Assembly: GCA_947624985.1 (NCBI GenBank)
Contig: CANQMO010000002.1
Span: forward strand, 53,377-117,376
Length of the DNA stretch: 64,000 nucleotides
Reading direction: 5' to 3'
Source of the DNA: an uncultured Oscillospiraceae bacterium
GTDB taxonomy: Bacteria; Bacillota; Clostridia; Oscillospirales; Oscillospiraceae
Below are positions 61,101-64,000 of this stretch, piece after piece. The translations under genes were made by a program, and so were the position numbers. The first letter of the stretch is position 1. Every line of letters starts with the position of its first letter. The notes under the pieces are model-generated. The model saw only the letters and a list, made by a program, of their open reading frames with translations. It made no database searches and was not told the origin of the DNA.

Positions 61101-61650
61101 CGTGATCGTCGCGGGGGTGATCAGCGCGGTGCGGACCCGCACCACCAAAAACAACACCCTTATGAGCTACGTCACGCTGGAGGACGACACCGGGTCCATG
61201 GAGGCGCTGGCCTTCCAGCGGGCGCTGGATCAGGGCGGGGCCTATCTGCGGGAGAACGCCGCCGTGTGCTGTACCGGGCGCATATCCGTCCGGGACGAGA
61301 AGGAGCCCCAGCTGATGATGGACGCGGCCTACCCCCTGGACGGGCTCACGGACCAGGCCGTCGCGGCCATCAAAAACGCCGCCCGGGACGGCGGTCACGC
61401 GGGCCGTCAGGCCCCCGCGCCCGGCAGGGCGCCCGCCGGGGGACAGACGCTGTGGCTCAAACTCCCCAGCCAAAGCGACCCGGCCTTTCATCACCTGGAG
61501 CTGGTGCTGACCATGTTCCCCGGCACGGACCCGCTGGTGGTCTATTTTGCCGACACCAAAAAGCGCATGGGCGCCCGCTGCCTGATCCACCCGGCCCTCA
61601 TCCGGGAAATGCAGGAGACGCTGGGCGAGAAGAACGTGGTAGTCAAATAA
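58132..61650 (+). CDS. dnaE: DNA polymerase III subunit alpha, DnaE type
   Basis: This 1172-residue replicative polymerase opens with a PHP domain (FVHLHVHSEYSLLDGACRI). The catalytic centre has VGPGRGSAAGSLVSY and the Asp pair in MPDIDMDF near residue 400. Later blocks are ASTHAAGVVI, VYQEQVISIFQRLAG and SYAFNKAHAVSYA. An OB-fold is near 1000 (VIVAGVISAVRTRTTK). The length is right for DnaE1. In Gram-positives with PolC this is the second polymerase, but some Clostridia rely on it. PolC is not in the window. The gene follows whiA by 10 bases. Confidence 0.97.
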   Translation: MSFVHLHVHSEYSLLDGACRIDAMARRARELGQRALAITDHGVMYGVVNFYRACREAGIKPIIGCEVYVAPRDRTDKEYGLDNNYSHLILLCKNETGYHNLCKLVSEGFVNGFYIRPRIDWALLHEHAEGLVCLSACLAGDIPQKIVSGQYEAAKARALELDALFGRDSFYLELQDHNIADERRAAQGLIRIHNETGIPLVVTNDAHYLEKEDARIQDILMCIQTGKTVDDPDRMKFESQELYLKSEEEMRALFPDFPEAYDNTVKIADMCDFDFAFGHYHLPEFRLPAGETDSFAYLKRLCYEGLAKRYPGYGKELEQQLDYELGMIKQMGFVDYFLIVWDFVAFAKSQDIPVGPGRGSAAGSLVSYTLRITDVDPIKYKLFFERFLNPERVTMPDIDMDFCVRRRGEVIDYVTEKYGAGNVAQIVTFGTMAARASIRDVGRVTNVGYAETDAVAKQVPRDPKMTLNKALELSRPLREMYEGDQQIKSLIDTARALEGMPRNASTHAAGVVITASPLTDYVPLSRNDDTVVCQFDMVTLEQLGLLKMDFLGLRNLTVLKDAEDLVRRIEPGFSIEAVPEDDPDTFRMLADGRTSGVFQLESAGMTGVCVGLRPRSVEDITAVIALYRPGPMESIPRFLECAAHPERVTYKHELLRPILDVTYGCIVYQEQVISIFQRLAGFSLGQADMIRRAMSKKKHDVIDAERKAFVYGDKARNIPGCVANGVPEAVANSIYDEILDFASYAFNKAHAVSYAIVAYRTAWMKCHWPREYMAALLTSVLDMPGKVAEYIAACKAMDIDLLPPDVNESDADFTVAGGNIRFGLAAVKGVGRGFVNQLMAEREAAGPFTAFDEFCRRLYGKELNRRPVESLIRAGAFDSLGYKRKALLQVLDKVLDGVNSAGRKNLAGQFDLFSMDDEQPAPSLDLPDVEEFTPAEKMAMEKDATGLYLTGHPMDGYRDTAARLGAASMGAIVEDFSGEGGPQWFRDGQNVIVAGVISAVRTRTTKNNTLMSYVTLEDDTGSMEALAFQRALDQGGAYLRENAAVCCTGRISVRDEKEPQLMMDAAYPLDGLTDQAVAAIKNAARDGGHAGRQAPAPGRAPAGGQTLWLKLPSQSDPAFHHLELVLTMFPGTDPLVVYFADTKKRMGARCLIHPALIREMQETLGEKNVVVK

Positions 61651-61673
61651 CGGACCGAACGAGGTATACGACC

Positions 61674-62945
61674 ATACAGGACACGACAAAGACAAAAGAA
61701 CGGGCCGCGCTGGCGGGGCTGGCGGCGGCCGGCATGGACCTCGTCGAGCGCAGCGACGAGGCCAGCATGGACGAGCTCTGGCGCCTGGCGGAGACCGCCG
61801 GGGCGGAGCCGGTGTGCACGGTGCTGCAAAGCCGGGACAGGCCGGACCCCCACAGCTTTCTCGGCATGGGCAAGGTCCGGGAGATGAAGGAGCTCATCGA
61901 AAACGAGGGGTGCGACCTAGCCATCTTCGACAACGACCTGACCCCTTCTCAGGCCCGGGTGCTGGAGGAGGCGCTGGGGGTCCGGGTCCTGGACCGGACC
62001 GGGCTCATTCTGGACATCTTCGCCCAGCGGGCCCGCACGAAGGAGGGCAAGCTACAGGTGGAGCTGGCCCAGTACCGGTATCTGCTGCCCCGGCTCACGG
62101 GCATGTGGACCCACCTGAAGCGTCAGGCGGGCACCTCCGCCCCCATCGGCACCCGGGGCCCCGGCGAGACCCAGCTGGAGACGGACCGGCGGCACATCCG
62201 CCGCCGGATACAGAAGCTGACGGAGGAACTGGAGCAGGTGCGCCGGGTCCGGGGCACCCAGCGCCGCCGCCGGGAGCGCAACGCCCTGCCCGTGGTGGCT
62301 CTGGTGGGCTACACCAACGCGGGCAAATCCACCCTTCTCAACACCCTCACCGGCGACAGCATCCAGACCGGGGACCGGCTGTTCGACACCCTGGACACCA
62401 CCACCCGCCGGCTGGACCTGGCCGAGGGCGGCCAGGCGCTCCTGAGCGACACCGTGGGCTTTATCCGCAAGCTGCCCACGGAGCTCGTGGACGCGTTCAA
62501 GGCCACGCTGGAAGAGCTCACCTACGCGGACCTGCTGCTGCACGTCATCGACATCTCCAACCCGGACTGGGAGGCCCAGGCCCGGGTGGTGGAGGACCTG
62601 ATCGTCCGGCTGGGGGCGGGGCAGACCCCCTGTCTGAAGGTGTTCAACAAGTGCGACGCCTACTTTGGCCGGCTGCCCGGGGGCGAGGATGAGATATGCG
62701 TCTGCGCCCGGACCGGAGAGGGCGCCGGGGCTCTGCTGTACGCCATCGGCCGGAAGCTGAGCGGGGACCTGACGCGGATGGCGCTTTCCATCCCCTACGA
62801 CAGGACCGCTCTGGTGGAGCGGCTGCGCCGGGAGGCCAATGTGCTGGATGTGGAGTATACCGAGCAGGGCGCGCAGGTGCTGGCGGTGGTCCGGCCCGCT
62901 CTGCGGGAGGAGCTGCGGCAGTACGAGGAGCGGCCCCATGGGTGA
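61674..62945 (+). CDS. hflX: HflX ribosome-associated GTPase (start codon ATA or other non-standard)
   Basis: This GTPase of about 423 residues splits hibernating or stalled ribosomes. The N-terminal HflX domain is seen (ERAALAGLAAAGMDLVERSD, then FLGMGKVREMKEL), followed by a coiled coil (PGETQLETDRRHIRRRIQKL) and the G domain with GYTNAGKS (212-219), DTVGFIRKLP and FNKCD. There is no ATG, GTG or TTG in this frame between the dnaE stop and the conserved region. The frame's only credible early start is ATA at 61674, with CGAGG about 9 bases upstream. An internal ATG would cut off conserved sequence. A substitution of ATG to ATA, or a base error, is possible. Confidence 0.85.
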   Translation: MQDTTKTKERAALAGLAAAGMDLVERSDEASMDELWRLAETAGAEPVCTVLQSRDRPDPHSFLGMGKVREMKELIENEGCDLAIFDNDLTPSQARVLEEALGVRVLDRTGLILDIFAQRARTKEGKLQVELAQYRYLLPRLTGMWTHLKRQAGTSAPIGTRGPGETQLETDRRHIRRRIQKLTEELEQVRRVRGTQRRRRERNALPVVALVGYTNAGKSTLLNTLTGDSIQTGDRLFDTLDTTTRRLDLAEGGQALLSDTVGFIRKLPTELVDAFKATLEELTYADLLLHVIDISNPDWEAQARVVEDLIVRLGAGQTPCLKVFNKCDAYFGRLPGGEDEICVCARTGEGAGALLYAIGRKLSGDLTRMALSIPYDRTALVERLRREANVLDVEYTEQGAQVLAVVRPALREELRQYEERPHG

Positions 62946-63552
62946 GCGGCGCAGACCGGCCGGGTACGGGACCGGTGAATACGAGGAAAAGCGCTCCCGG
63001 TTCATCGGGGAGATATTCCCCGTGGCCGACGAGGCCGGGGCCAGAGACCGGATCGCCCAGGTGAAGAAGAAATACCCGGACGCCCGGCACCACTGCTGGG
63101 CCTGGGTGCTGCCGGACGGCTCGACCAGGTGGTCCGACGACGGGGAGCCCGGCGGTACTGCGGGAGGCCCCATGGCCGCTGTGTTGAAGGGGGCGGACCT
63201 TTACGGGGCGCTGTGCGTGGTGACCCGGTATTTCGGCGGGACGCTGCTGGGCAGCGGCGGGCTGGTGCGGGCCTATTCCAAAGCGGCGGCCCTGGCGCTG
63301 GCGGACGCGGGGACGGAGCCGGACCCGGAGAAAGCCCTGTTGCGAATATCCTGCCCCTGGGACGGTCTGGATAAAATCCACCGGCTGGTCCGGGAATTTG
63401 ACGGGACGCTGCTGGAGCCCGACTATGAATCCGACCCGGACCGGGCCACGCTTACGGTGGAGTTTCCGGCGGAGCGGACGGCGGACTTCACCCGCCGGGT
63501 CATTGACACGACCGGCGGCCGCGCGGTGATGAACGTGTTGAAAGACTCCTGA
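62938..63552 (+). CDS. yigZ: YigZ/IMPACT family protein
   Basis: This 204-residue protein is of the YigZ (Impact-like UPF0029) family, with the signature GEPGGTAGGPMAAVLKGADL and VTRYFGGTLLGSGGLVRAYS in the middle, and a short C-terminal alpha-beta domain. Its function in bacteria is not settled; related eukaryotic IMPACT proteins regulate translation control. ATG 62938 overlaps the last 8 bases of hflX and has GAGGAG upstream. A frame starting further up lies inside hflX and is a shadow. Confidence 0.93.
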   Translation: MGERRRPAGYGTGEYEEKRSRFIGEIFPVADEAGARDRIAQVKKKYPDARHHCWAWVLPDGSTRWSDDGEPGGTAGGPMAAVLKGADLYGALCVVTRYFGGTLLGSGGLVRAYSKAAALALADAGTEPDPEKALLRISCPWDGLDKIHRLVREFDGTLLEPDYESDPDRATLTVEFPAERTADFTRRVIDTTGGRAVMNVLKDS

Positions 63553-63668
63553 ATACAAAAACCGCGCCCTTGGAAACACAGGCGGAGGTCCTGAAGCGGG
63601 GCCTCTGTAATGCAGTTTCAGCAAAGCCCAGCGGCGCGGAGATCGGGAATTGGGGAGATGATCACAAA

Positions 63669-63938
63669 ATGAAGCTGATAGTGCCAACGATGGAATATGA
63701 CAAACAGATCCAGGCATACCGAAGCGAATTTCTTTTCCCCGGCATGTCCATGGATGGCGGAGGCTCTCTTATCCGTTTTGATGACACCAAAGACTGGCTC
63801 GATCATGTTGAAGCCCACAAAAGGCAAGAGACCGTACCACCGGGTCGTGTTCCAACGACACAATATATCTATGTAAGAGAACAGGATCAAAAAGTGGTCG
63901 GCGTTATACAAATAAGACACTATCTCGACAACTACTAA
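63669..63938 (+). pseudogene. Truncated GNAT acetyltransferase (N-terminal part only)
   Basis: The 89-residue frame opens MKLIVPTMEYDKQIQAYRSE with a good ribosome site (GGGGAGATG) and includes STMDGG-like SMDGGGSLIRFDDTKDWLDH and YVREQDQKVVGVIQIRHYLD. This is the N-terminal part of a common clostridial GNAT family protein, which continues with EKYAGHIGYSVCPSERRKGY and the acetyl-CoA motif. Here it stops at TAA (63936-63938), right before those parts, and AT-rich DNA follows to the window end. So it is probably cut by an insertion or rearrangement. Confidence 0.7.
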
Positions 63939-64000
63939 TCAATTTTGTTTAGAGATTATTATTTGTCGTGTATGTAGGTCTTTTGATTATTTGATATATC

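Overview
The window looks like chromosomal DNA of a high-GC member of the Clostridia, most like the Oscillospiraceae/Ruminococcaceae (inferred from gene content and style, not from a search). Gram-positive markers are SepF, DivIVA, HprK, RapZ-WhiA, YlxM-Ffh, the YfmF/YfmH pair, GlgC plus GlgD, and PolIII alpha of the DnaE type. Codon use is strongly GC-biased almost everywhere. The clear exceptions are about 23.9-29.2 kb and the last 60 bases, which are AT-richer. No rRNA, tRNA or CRISPR array was seen.

Layout. 0-10 kb (+): end of an HlyD-like adaptor, then yggS-sepF-divIVA-ileS-lspA-rluD (cell division, Ile-tRNA charging, lipoprotein processing, rRNA pseudouridylation), then a polytopic GT-C-like membrane protein, a small lipoprotein and a GtrA protein. 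10-21 kb (-): a repeat-tailed coiled-coil protein, yfmF-yfmH-lgt, and a 6.9 kb gene for a three-module cyclic beta-1,2-glucan synthase-like protein. 21-24 kb (+): ylxM-ffh-rpsP-khpA-rimM from a near-consensus promoter. 23.9-29.2 kb: an AT-richer accessory segment lying between rimM and trmD, which are usually adjacent. It holds a nonsense-disrupted XRE regulator, small membrane proteins, transposase and ABC-transporter remnants, an ECF sigma/anti-sigma pair and a frameshifted HTH-membrane gene. 29-30.5 kb: trmD, fused in frame to a GNAT acetyltransferase domain. 30.5-36 kb (-): voltage-gated-type K+ channel, HerA-like ATPase, MATE exporter and M19 dipeptidase. 36-45 kb (+): prs-pth, glgC-glgD-glgP (glycogen synthesis and breakdown), and a TldD/TldE pair. 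45-50 kb: a response regulator, ABC transporter and histidine kinase cassette, then a ParE/Phd toxin-antitoxin pair. 50-54 kb: two tandem CNNM/CorC proteins, an NTF2-like protein, two divergent small genes and rpmB. 54-64 kb (+): hprK-murB-rapZ-whiA-dnaE-hflX-yigZ, ending in a truncated GNAT gene that runs into AT-rich DNA.

Most genes are housekeeping. The most unusual points are the TrmD-GNAT fusion, the mosaic insert beside it, a triple 12-bp-period direct repeat upstream of the ABC operon, an hflX gene without an ATG, GTG or TTG start, and the long acidic tail on LspA. All starts were chosen by eye from ribosome-binding sites and family length. No alignment or database search was run.
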